Assembly: GCA_949287085.1 (NCBI GenBank)
Contig: CASEER010000002.1
Location: 48,981-112,980, forward strand
Length of the DNA stretch: 64,000 nucleotides
Direction: 5' to 3'
Source: an uncultured Coriobacteriaceae bacterium
GTDB lineage: Bacteria > Actinomycetota > Coriobacteriia > Coriobacteriales > Coriobacteriaceae
Shown: positions 52,326 to 63,377 of the stretch, piece after piece
Position numbering within the stretch: position 1 is the first letter of the stretch
How the letters are laid out: every line of letters starts with the position of its first letter
Position numbers and translations under genes: made by a program
The notes under the pieces: generated by a model
What the model saw: the letters and a program-made list of their open reading frames with translations, nothing else
What the model was told of the DNA's origin: nothing
Databases searched by the model: none

Positions 52326-53798
52326 ATGGCATCAGCGAGCACGGCGGCACCGACCGCCGTCACCATGAATCTGAGCCCGTCGGCTCGTCGCGCGCGCCTG
52401 AGCGATCTTGCGCAGCGCATGCTCTCCAAAACCAGTAAACAATCGAGCAATCCCGCGGTCCTGCTGCTTGCGGACGGTACGGTGTTCTATGGCCGTGCGT
52501 GCGGCGCGCCGGGCACCGCGGTGGGCGAGGTGTGCTTTAACACATCGCTCGAGGGGTACTTTGAGGTGCTCACAGACCCCAGCTATGCGGGGCAGATTGT
52601 GACCATGACGTACCCGCAGATTGGTAACTACGGCGTTGATCCCGCCGACACGCAGATGGCGCCGGGCATGCCGAGCTCCTGCACCGCGGGTCAGAAGCCG
52701 GCACTGCGCGGTATGGTGGTGCACGACATGTGCCGCACACCGTCCAACTGGCGCTCTACCCAGAGCCTGCCCGATTACCTGACTACGCACAACATCGTGG
52801 CTATCGAGGGCGTAGACACGCGCGCCTTGGTGCGCCACCTGCGCGATAACGGTGCGCAGAAGGGCATTGTTTCCACCGAGGTGTTTGACCTTGACGAGCT
52901 GGCTGCTCAGCTTGCCGCAGCACCCGAGCTGGTGGGCACAAACCTTGTTCAGACCGTGAGCTGCACGGCTTCGTACGGTGTGAGCGCGGCTGATCTGCCC
53001 GCGGACCACGCCTTTGCTTCGAGCCCGGCGGCACCCGCGCGCAAGAAGGTCGTGGCGTACGACTGCGGCATGAAGCGCGGCATTATCGAGGGCCTGGTGC
53101 GCGCGGGTTGCGAGCTCACGGTGGTGCCGTGGGACACGCCTGCGTCCGACGTGCTGGCGCTCAACCCCGACGGCGTGTTCCTTTCCAACGGCCCGGGCGA
53201 CCCGGATGCCGTGGAGGCCACGTACGCCCAGGTGCAGCAGTTGATTGGCGAGGTGCCGGTGTTTGGCATTTGTCTGGGCCACCAGATGATTAGTCTTGCG
53301 GCGGGCGCCACCATGGAAAAGCTCAAGTACGGGCATCGTGGCGGCAACCAGCCGGTCATGAACCTTTTGACGCGTCGCGTGGAAATTACGGCGCAGAACC
53401 ACGGCTTTGGCCTGGTGTTCCCGAGCCTGGGCGCGCTGGTTCCCGAGCTTTCGGGCGGTGTATCCGAGCACCCCTGCGGCCCGGATGGCACACCGGCTAC
53501 GGGCGACCTACGTTTCTGGGTTGAGCGCGGCGTTGCTCCGGTGGTGCAAAACGAACGATTTGGCCGTATTCGCCTGACCCATGTGAACCTGAACGACGGT
53601 ACCGCCGAGGGCATCCAGCTGCTTGACGTGCCGGCCTTTAGCGTGCAGTACCACCCCGAGGCCGCGCCCGGGCCCACCGATGCGCACTACTTGTTTACTG
53701 CGTTCATGCGCCTGATGGATGGTGACCCCGATTACCTGAACATCGACATTGCCGCCGACCGTCTGGCCGGCTGGAACTTTGCCGAATTGACGGCATAG
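52326..53798 (+). CDS. carA: Carbamoyl-phosphate synthase small chain (glutaminase)
   Basis: A 490-residue subunit that releases ammonia from glutamine for carbamoyl phosphate made by CarB. Class I amidotransferase triad: C316 in FGICLGHQ, H443 and E445 in QYHPEAAPGP. The N-terminal domain has PAVLLLADGTVFYGRACG and SLEGYFEVLTDPSYAGQIV. The protein is about 110 residues longer than typical CarA: a 40-residue Ser/Thr/Arg-rich leader and an insert of about 40 residues between NHGFGL and THVNLNDGTAEG. The start is ATG 52326 with AAGGAG six bases upstream. It is followed by carB. Confidence 0.95.
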   Translation: MASASTAAPTAVTMNLSPSARRARLSDLAQRMLSKTSKQSSNPAVLLLADGTVFYGRACGAPGTAVGEVCFNTSLEGYFEVLTDPSYAGQIVTMTYPQIGNYGVDPADTQMAPGMPSSCTAGQKPALRGMVVHDMCRTPSNWRSTQSLPDYLTTHNIVAIEGVDTRALVRHLRDNGAQKGIVSTEVFDLDELAAQLAAAPELVGTNLVQTVSCTASYGVSAADLPADHAFASSPAAPARKKVVAYDCGMKRGIIEGLVRAGCELTVVPWDTPASDVLALNPDGVFLSNGPGDPDAVEATYAQVQQLIGEVPVFGICLGHQMISLAAGATMEKLKYGHRGGNQPVMNLLTRRVEITAQNHGFGLVFPSLGALVPELSGGVSEHPCGPDGTPATGDLRFWVERGVAPVVQNERFGRIRLTHVNLNDGTAEGIQLLDVPAFSVQYHPEAAPGPTDAHYLFTAFMRLMDGDPDYLNIDIAADRLAGWNFAELTA

Positions 53799-53895
53799 GG
53801 CGTTTCCACAACAGTTTTTCGCGCACAGGAGCACAGGGTGGACAAAAGCGAAGCATTGTTCATCCTTGAGCGATATTTAGAAAAAAGGAGGGCGT

Positions 53896-57183
<3,288 letters not shown>

Positions 57184-57365
57184 GTGCCAAGCGCTGCGTA
57201 TCGCATCCAGCGCACGGCGCATCATCCGCGCACTGCGTACGGAGCGCTGCGCTCAGTATGCCAAAGTGCACACGAACAGCGTGGCGCGAAGGTGTACGCG
57301 TGCGATTAGGCATACAACGCGCGGCAAACGACATATAGCGCCCCGTGTGACGGGCGTGCAAAAGG

Positions 57366-57406
57366 CCGGGCCGGATGCTCTGAGGAGGAGTGTCCGGCCC
57401 GGTTTT
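57366..57406 (+). terminator. carAB terminator
   Basis: CCGGGCCGGA (57366-57375) and TCCGGCCCGG (57393-57402) form a perfect 10-bp stem with a 17-nt loop followed by TTTT. Confidence 0.85.
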
Positions 57407-57827
57407 GTTGATGCGCGGCTTCGTTGATGCGCCCGGTCCGGCCTCGTTGAAGCATTCGGTCCAGCGCAGCCACGTTTTAGCGGCTGCGATGGCCTGGCGC
57501 GCCGCCCGTGCAACCCTCCCGCCGGCCTGCAACACTCGCATGTACAATCCTTTCGTGGCTCCGCGACGCCCGCCCGTGCAACCCCTTCGCCGGGCCTGCG
57601 ACACCCGTCCGTGCGGGCTCGGCCGAGACCCTCCGTAGATCGACCGGGCAGCTCATCGGCCATTTAATGACCCCTTTTTTCGTGTCGATACGATGTTAAA
57701 TAGACCTGCCAAGTAACAATTTCCGCATTATTTTCACCTGAGGGCGATGTGCGCAACAATGGGTAGGTAAAATCCGTTTCCGTTTTCTCACATTGTTTGT
57801 ACATAGATAACTGGTGGGCGATTTCAT
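57407..57827. other. Non-coding GC-rich region with imperfect repeats
   Basis: No gene seen. Imperfect direct copies of a GCCCGTGCAACCC-containing unit start near 57505 and 57568. The last 150 bp (from about 57680) are AT-rich and should hold the promoter of the OrfA-like gene. Confidence 0.5.
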
Positions 57828-58223
57828 ATGGGCGGAAATATGAATGCTGATAATCTTCAGGTGCGACAACGAGCGGTTGAACTGCTCGAGGCCGGCGTGG
57901 GTCGGCGTCATCTGGCGCGCGAGCTCGGGGTGAGCGATGCCACGGCGCGCCAGTGGACGCGGGCATACGCTGCAGCGGGGGCTGCGGCGGTGCTCAACGC
58001 GGGAAGCCATCGCAGGGTGTACGACTACGAAACCAAGCTCGCAGCGGTCAAGGACCATCTGGAGCATGGCAAGTCGGTGCGCGAAGTCATGGTTAAGTAT
58101 GAGGTGCCGAGCGAGTCGTCGGTCAAGGCGTGGTGCCGCGCGTACAAGCGCGACGGTGCGGCGGCGCTCGTCAACAAACGCCGTGGTCGCAAGCCCAGGG
58201 ATTCCGAGGACGCGCAGGAGTAG
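57828..58223 (+). CDS. Solitary IS3-type OrfA-like helix-turn-helix protein
   Basis: A 131-residue protein with two helix-turn-helix units: RQRAVELLEAGVGRRHLARE with LGVSDATARQWTRAYAAAG, and YETKLAAVKDHLEHGKSVRE with VMVKYEVPSESSVKAWCRAY. The tail is basic (KRRGRKPRD). This is the layout of IS3-family OrfA proteins (transposase DNA-binding part). No OrfB integrase, frameshift window or flanking inverted repeats were seen, so it is a relic or a domesticated DNA-binding protein. ATG 57840 is an alternative start. Confidence 0.7.
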   Translation: MGGNMNADNLQVRQRAVELLEAGVGRRHLARELGVSDATARQWTRAYAAAGAAAVLNAGSHRRVYDYETKLAAVKDHLEHGKSVREVMVKYEVPSESSVKAWCRAYKRDGAAALVNKRRGRKPRDSEDAQE

Positions 58224-58420
58224 GGCACGAGGGAACGGCAACCACGGGGCTAGTCTGGACGCCGTCAAACGGGGCGTCCGTAAGTGTCTTGCAATCAGGT
58301 TGTGAGCGGCGGTTGACGAGTGCTGCGGGGGCACAGCTCGCTCCTTTACCCGTGCAGGCCGCGTGCTATCATGGACCGCGGTCAAGCACACAAAGCTGCA
58401 TGGCAGCAGAAGGGAGCAGC

Positions 58421-59605
58421 ATGCTCAACGCGATCGAGATTTCGCCGAAGGTTTGGTGGGTCGGCGGTCTGGACTGGAATGAGCGCCAGTTCCACGGCTA
58501 CACTACCGAGCGCGGTATTACCTACAACGCCTACCTCATCATGGACGAGACGGTAACCCTCATCGACACCGCTAAGGCCACGTTTACCGATGAGTTTATT
58601 CAGCGCATTAGCCAGGTGGTCGATCCCTCCAAGATCGAGCTCGTGGTCACCAACCACGTGGAGATGGACCACTCCGGCAGCCTGCCCGCCATTCACAAGA
58701 TCGCGCCCAACGCGCGCATCGTGGCGAGCGCTCCGGCCGGCGTGAACGAGATTAAGGCGCACTACGGCATTGACGTCGAGGGCGTAAAGACCGGCGACAG
58801 CATCTGCATTGGCGAGCGCACCCTGCATTTTGTGCAGACCCCGATGGTCCACTGGCCCGACAACATGGTGACCTGGTGCCCCGAGGACGGCATCCTGTTC
58901 TCCAACGACGCGTTTGGCCAGCACTTTGCCACGAGCAAGCGCTTTGATGACGAGAACGACCTGCCCGAGGTCTTTAAGCAGGCCAAGAAGTACTACGCCA
59001 ACATCGTGTGGCCCTACGGCGCGCAGGTGCAGAAGGCCATGGCGGCGCTCGGCGGCCTTGACATCAAGATGATCGCCCCGAGCCACGGCGTCATCTGGCG
59101 CAGCAACATTCCCGCTATCCTGGAGAAGTACCAGGCCTGGAGCACCTACCAGACCGAGGACAAGGCCGTGGTGGTGTACGACTCCATGTGGCACTCCACC
59201 GAGCTCATGGCGCGCGAGATTTGCGACGCTTTCATTAAGGAGGGCGTGTCCGCGCAGCTCATTGACCTTAAGCACACGCACATCTCGGACATCATGCTGT
59301 ACATGTGCGACGCGCGTTACGTGGCCGTGGGTTCGCCGACCCTCAACTCCAACATGATGCCCACGATGGCGAGCTTCCTGACCTATATGCGCGGCCTGTC
59401 GCCCAACAACAGCCAGCGCATTGGCATTGCGTTTGGTAGCTACGGCTGGGCACCGCTGGGCCCCAAGCAGGTTGAGCAGGCCATGAAGGATGCCAAGTTT
59501 GAGATGCCCGTGCCGGTGATCACCCAGCAGTGGATTCCGAGCGAGGAGAAGCTGACCGAGATCCAGACCACGGTGAAGCAGATCATCGAGGACGCCCGCG
59601 CCTAA
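58421..59605 (+). CDS. FprA-family A-type flavoprotein (flavodiiron protein)
   Basis: A 394-residue enzyme that reduces O2 (to water) or NO in anaerobes. The beta-lactamase-like diiron domain has H79-x-E81-x-D83-H84 in TNHVEMDHSGSLP, then MVHWPDNMVTW, SNDAFGQHFA and APSHGVIWR. The flavodoxin domain follows from about residue 255 (KAVVVYDSMWHSTELMAREI, GSPTLNSNMMP, FGSYGWAPLGP) and binds FMN. There is no rubredoxin domain, so electrons must come from a separate carrier. The start is ATG 58421 with AAGGGAG upstream; frames further upstream are not conserved. It ends at a classical terminator. Confidence 0.94.
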   Translation: MLNAIEISPKVWWVGGLDWNERQFHGYTTERGITYNAYLIMDETVTLIDTAKATFTDEFIQRISQVVDPSKIELVVTNHVEMDHSGSLPAIHKIAPNARIVASAPAGVNEIKAHYGIDVEGVKTGDSICIGERTLHFVQTPMVHWPDNMVTWCPEDGILFSNDAFGQHFATSKRFDDENDLPEVFKQAKKYYANIVWPYGAQVQKAMAALGGLDIKMIAPSHGVIWRSNIPAILEKYQAWSTYQTEDKAVVVYDSMWHSTELMAREICDAFIKEGVSAQLIDLKHTHISDIMLYMCDARYVAVGSPTLNSNMMPTMASFLTYMRGLSPNNSQRIGIAFGSYGWAPLGPKQVEQAMKDAKFEMPVPVITQQWIPSEEKLTEIQTTVKQIIEDARA

Positions 59606-59643
59606 TCACGCACCCAACAGTCACGCATCCAAGCAAGTTTTCG

Positions 59644-59683
59644 AAACGCCAAACGGGGAGCCAATCCCGGTTTGGCGTTTTTT
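59644..59683 (+). terminator. Terminator of the flavoprotein gene
   Basis: AAACGCCAAAC (59644-59654) and GTTTGGCGTTT (59670-59680) form an 11-bp stem with a GGG/CCC inner extension, followed by TTT in a six-T run. Confidence 0.9.
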
Positions 59684-59690
59684 GTTTGCT

Positions 59691-59751
59691 GCGGCGGGTC
59701 GGGGGGCACTGGGCTACTCTGCCGCGGCGGGTCGGGGGGCACTGGGCTACT
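59691..59751. repeat. Tandem direct repeat, 28 bp, period 33
   Basis: Two identical 28-bp units, starting GCGGCGGGTCGGGG and ending CACTGGGCTACT, at 59691-59718 and 59724-59751. Not coding in either orientation as far as I can judge. Confidence 0.85.
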
Positions 59752-59921
59752 TGGTCCCACGTGTAGGGCAAAACAACCCGGCACCATCGCCATACTTTGC
59801 CGTTCACCGCCGATTTCCTACCGCACAGCCTGCTAAGTTGGCTACAATATGAAGAGTTTTGTGTGTTGAGGAGGCACACGAATAAACCCGTCCCATTGGA
59901 ATCGGATTGAGGAGGAGACAC

Positions 59922-62786
59922 ATGAGTCTCATCGCGGCGCTTGTCGTCGTACCGCTCGTAGCAGCGGTGCTACTCATGCTGTTCCGGAGCGAATCCCAGC
60001 GCAACGTTATTACCGTTGCGGCCGCAGCGATAACGGGTGTTACCGCCGTGGCGTTCGCGGTGCAGTACCTGTTCGTTGGACACGTCACGTTTGCGTTGCC
60101 CCAAGAGACGAGCTATATCGCCACCTGGGTCTTCACGGCGATTGACGTGGTGCTTTGCGCGATCATCCTGTGGCATGCAGTGCGTTACAAAAACCGCACG
60201 GCGCTTGCTCTGGGCCTGGTGCAGACCATCGGCATCATCGCGTTTGCCAACATGACGCTTTCTGAGGGCGCCGAGCATATGCTGGCCGAGCCGCTCTACA
60301 GCGACCAGCTCTCGGTCATCATGGTGCTCATCGTGGGCCTGGTTGGTAGTGCCATCTGCATCTACGCCCTGGGCTACATGCACGACTTCCAGCAGCATGA
60401 GCCCGCCGGCGCGCCCGACCGCCGCCACTTCTTTAGCGCGCTCATGTTCATCTTCCTTTCCGCAATGTTTGTGATCGTGCTCTCCGATAACCTCGAGTGG
60501 CTCTTCACCGGCTGGGAGATCACCACGGTCTGCTCGTTCCTCATGATTGGCTACACCCGCACGGACGAAGCCATCCGGAACTCCTTCCGCCAGATTAACC
60601 TCAACATGATCGGCGGTCTTGCGTTCCTCGTGGCGCTCATCATGCTGCACCTCAGCGGCATCGAGCTTTCGCTTGCCACGTTTATTAAGACGGCGAGCAC
60701 CACTGCCGCGGCTGCGCTCATCTTCCCGATCCTGCTGCTTTCGGTCGCCGGTCTCACCAAGGCCGCGCAGATGCCGTTCCACAGCTGGCTGCTTGGCGCC
60801 ATGGTGGCACCGACCCCCACGAGCGCCCTGCTGCACTCCTCCACCATGGTTAAGGCCGGCGTGTTCCTGCTGGTTAAGCTCGCGCCGGTGTACATGGTCT
60901 TCCCGGCGGCGTCCGCCATGGTTGTTACCGTGGGCGGCGTGACCTTTGTGCTGTGCAGCTTCATGGCTATCAGCCAGAGCAACGCCAAGCGCGTGCTGGC
61001 GTACTCCACGATTGCCAACCTGGGCCTTATTGCTGCCTGCGCGGGCGTGGGCATTGCCGAGGCTGCCTGGGCCGCGGTCTTCCTCATCATCTTCCACACG
61101 GTGTCCAAGTCGATTCTCTTCCTGTGCGTGGGCACGGTCGAGCACCGCATTGGCAGCCGTAACATCGAGGACATGGACGGCCTCTTTAGCCGTCTGCCGC
61201 ACCTCACCCGCTTTATGATGCTCGGCATCCTGGGCATGTTCGTGGCGCCGTTTGGCATGCTCATCTCTAAGTGGGCCACGCTGGTGTCCTTTGCCGAGAC
61301 GGGCAACGTGATCTTCCTGATCCTGCTGGCGTTTGGTTCGGCTGCGACGTTCTTCTTCTGGGCTAAGTGGCTCGGCAAGCTTGCCGGCGTGGCGCAGAAG
61401 GCCGAGAACGTCGAGGCCGGCGTGCACAAGAGCGAGTGGTTTGCCATTGGCTTCATCGCCGTGCTCATGCTTGGCTGCTGCCTGGGCCTGCCGGCCATCT
61501 CGCTTGGCGTTGTGTCGCCGTACCTCGAGGCCACCTTTGGCAGCAACCCTCAGTTCCTGGGCGTGGACAACATGCTCATCATGGCGGTCATCGTGGCGTT
61601 CATTGCCATCGTGTTCCTCACCCCATGGGGCCGCGCGAGCAAGAAGCGTCGTGTTGAGGTGTACCTGGGCGGCACCTGCACCGACCCGGATAGCCGCAGG
61701 TTCCATGGCTCTATGGGCCGCATCATGACCTCTACCAAGCGCAACTGGTACCTGGAGGACATCTTCCCCGAGCACACCATCACCAACGTGGGCGTTATCG
61801 TGTGCCTAGGCGTGATTCTTATGGCGTTTGCCGCGAGCGTGATTTTTGCGCCCGAGGTGCTCACCGGCGGTTCGTTCTATGTTGAGCGCATGCCGCAGCT
61901 CGTGGGCCCCGGCCTGCCGGGCCTGCTACTGGGCGTCGTGGTCTTTGCCGTGTGCGCGCCCGTGATTGGCTGCCTGCTTGACGGCCTCGACCGCAAGGTG
62001 AGCGCCCACATGCAGGGTCGCGTGGGCCCCAAGCTCCTGCAGCCCTACTATGACGTGCGCAAGCTCCTCTCCAAGGAGCAGGCGAGTGTCAACGGCGTGG
62101 ACGAGGCGTACATTACCTGCGCTATCATCTTCTGCCTGCTGGCCGGCGGCATGTTCATCTCGGGTTCCAACCTGCTTATGTGCGTGTTCTTGGTCACCCT
62201 GGCCACGCTCTTTGTGATCATCGCGTCCTACTCGGCGCGCAGCCCGTTTGCCGACACCGGCGCGGACCGCGAGTGCCTGCAGGTTATGAGCTACGAGCCC
62301 ATGCTTCTCATCATGACGGTGGGCTTCTTTGCGGCCACGCAGTCGTTTGACACCGCATCGCTCTGGAGCCTCGATCGCCCCATGATCGTGTCGCTCATCC
62401 CCATCTTCCTGGGCCTGCTCTTCATCCTTACCATCAAGCTTCGCAAGAGCCCGTTCGACTACTCCTACAGCCACCATGCGCACCAGGAGCTCGTCAAGGG
62501 CATCACGACCGAGATGGAGGGCCGCACGCTCGCCAAGATCGAGATTATGCACTGGTGCGAGACGGTGCTCTTCCTCATGTGGACGGGCATGTTCTTCATT
62601 TGGGATAACCCGCTGTCGCTCGTGCTGGCAATCGTGGTCGTGGCCCTCGTGTGGTTCTTCGAGGTGTTTATCGACAACAACAGCGCGCGTACCAAGTGGC
62701 AGCTTGGCCTCAAGTACGCATGGCTGGTTGCGCTCGTGGCGGGCGTGATCAACCTGTTCTACATGCTTATCACCCCGTTCATCTAA
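59922..62786 (+). CDS. Fused NuoL-like and NuoH-like membrane subunit (Group 4 hydrogenase/complex I type)
   Basis: A 954-residue membrane protein that should pump ions while passing electrons between the peripheral arm and quinone or protons. Residues 1 to about 620 are a NuoL/EchA/HycC-type antiporter-like subunit (GWEITTVCSFLMIGYTRTDE, AAQMPFHSWLLGAM, APTPTSALLHSSTMVKAGVF). Residues from about 650 are a NuoH/EchB/HycD-like subunit (HMQGRVGPKLLQPYYDVRKL, RECLQVMSYEPMLL, HHAHQELVKGITTEMEGRTL). In known systems these are separate genes. The start is ATG 59922 with GGAGGAG upstream. It is followed by NuoB- and NuoC-like genes, so this is the head of an operon. Confidence 0.9.
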   Translation: MSLIAALVVVPLVAAVLLMLFRSESQRNVITVAAAAITGVTAVAFAVQYLFVGHVTFALPQETSYIATWVFTAIDVVLCAIILWHAVRYKNRTALALGLVQTIGIIAFANMTLSEGAEHMLAEPLYSDQLSVIMVLIVGLVGSAICIYALGYMHDFQQHEPAGAPDRRHFFSALMFIFLSAMFVIVLSDNLEWLFTGWEITTVCSFLMIGYTRTDEAIRNSFRQINLNMIGGLAFLVALIMLHLSGIELSLATFIKTASTTAAAALIFPILLLSVAGLTKAAQMPFHSWLLGAMVAPTPTSALLHSSTMVKAGVFLLVKLAPVYMVFPAASAMVVTVGGVTFVLCSFMAISQSNAKRVLAYSTIANLGLIAACAGVGIAEAAWAAVFLIIFHTVSKSILFLCVGTVEHRIGSRNIEDMDGLFSRLPHLTRFMMLGILGMFVAPFGMLISKWATLVSFAETGNVIFLILLAFGSAATFFFWAKWLGKLAGVAQKAENVEAGVHKSEWFAIGFIAVLMLGCCLGLPAISLGVVSPYLEATFGSNPQFLGVDNMLIMAVIVAFIAIVFLTPWGRASKKRRVEVYLGGTCTDPDSRRFHGSMGRIMTSTKRNWYLEDIFPEHTITNVGVIVCLGVILMAFAASVIFAPEVLTGGSFYVERMPQLVGPGLPGLLLGVVVFAVCAPVIGCLLDGLDRKVSAHMQGRVGPKLLQPYYDVRKLLSKEQASVNGVDEAYITCAIIFCLLAGGMFISGSNLLMCVFLVTLATLFVIIASYSARSPFADTGADRECLQVMSYEPMLLIMTVGFFAATQSFDTASLWSLDRPMIVSLIPIFLGLLFILTIKLRKSPFDYSYSHHAHQELVKGITTEMEGRTLAKIEIMHWCETVLFLMWTGMFFIWDNPLSLVLAIVVVALVWFFEVFIDNNSARTKWQLGLKYAWLVALVAGVINLFYMLITPFI

Positions 62787-62795
62787 GGAGAGCAT

Positions 62796-63368
62796 ATGGG
62801 ATACGCATCGAAATCGCCGTGGCTCATCCATTACGATGGTTCGAGCTGCAACGGCTGCGACATCGAGGTGCTCGACTCGCTCATGCCGCTCTACGACCTC
62901 GAGCGCTTTGGCATCATCAACACGGGCAACCCCAAGCATGCCGACATCTTTTTGGTGACGGGCTCGGTGAACCACCAGAACATCAACGTGGTGAAGCACA
63001 TTTACGAGCAGATGATGGAGCCCAAGGTTGTGGTGGCGTGCGGCATTTGCGCCTGCACGGGCGGTGTGTTCCGCGACTGCTACAACATCATTGGTGGCGT
63101 GGACAAGGCCATCCCCGTGGACGTGTATGCGCCCGGTTGCGCTGTGCGCCCTGAGACCATCATCGACGCGGTGCTGAAGGCCGTTGAGATTTTGGACGAG
63201 AAGGCTAAGCGGCTGGCGGCCGGCGAGGACCCGGCAACCATTAGCAAGCCGATGCCCGAGACGCCGAGCGCGCCGGTTGACGAGAGCAAGGTCGTTACGG
63301 GCGCAGCCCCGGCGGCCCCGGCCAAAAACGAGCAGCCCGCGGCTGCGACCAAGCAGACGAACGAGTAG
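62796..63368 (+). CDS. NuoB/EchC-like iron-sulfur subunit of a membrane hydrogenase complex
   Basis: A 190-residue small subunit carrying the proximal [4Fe-4S] cluster: SSCNGCDIEVLDSLMPLYDL, then VVACGICACTGGVFRDCY and YAPGCAVRPETIIDAVL supply the cysteines. CxxC near the N terminus, rather than the Cys-Cys pair of true NuoB, fits hydrogenase small subunits of Group 4. A tail of about 45 residues rich in Ala, Pro and Lys extends past the domain. It starts 9 bp after the fused subunit with AAGGAG upstream and ends 9 bp before the NuoC-like gene. Confidence 0.9.
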   Translation: MGYASKSPWLIHYDGSSCNGCDIEVLDSLMPLYDLERFGIINTGNPKHADIFLVTGSVNHQNINVVKHIYEQMMEPKVVVACGICACTGGVFRDCYNIIGGVDKAIPVDVYAPGCAVRPETIIDAVLKAVEILDEKAKRLAAGEDPATISKPMPETPSAPVDESKVVTGAAPAAPAKNEQPAAATKQTNE

Positions 63369-63377
63369 GAGGCGCGG

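Larger units (their letters stand above)
59606..59921. other. Region between the flavoprotein gene and the hydrogenase operon
   Basis: Contains the terminator at 59644-59683, a pair of direct repeats at 59691-59751, and a TACAAT -10-like box at 59843-59848 without a clear -35. No gene. Confidence 0.5.

Noticed and set aside
58130..58420. Extended N terminus for the A-type flavoprotein
   Set aside because: The extra residues overlap the OrfA-like gene in another frame and do not match the family, which starts MLNAIEISPKVWWVGG.
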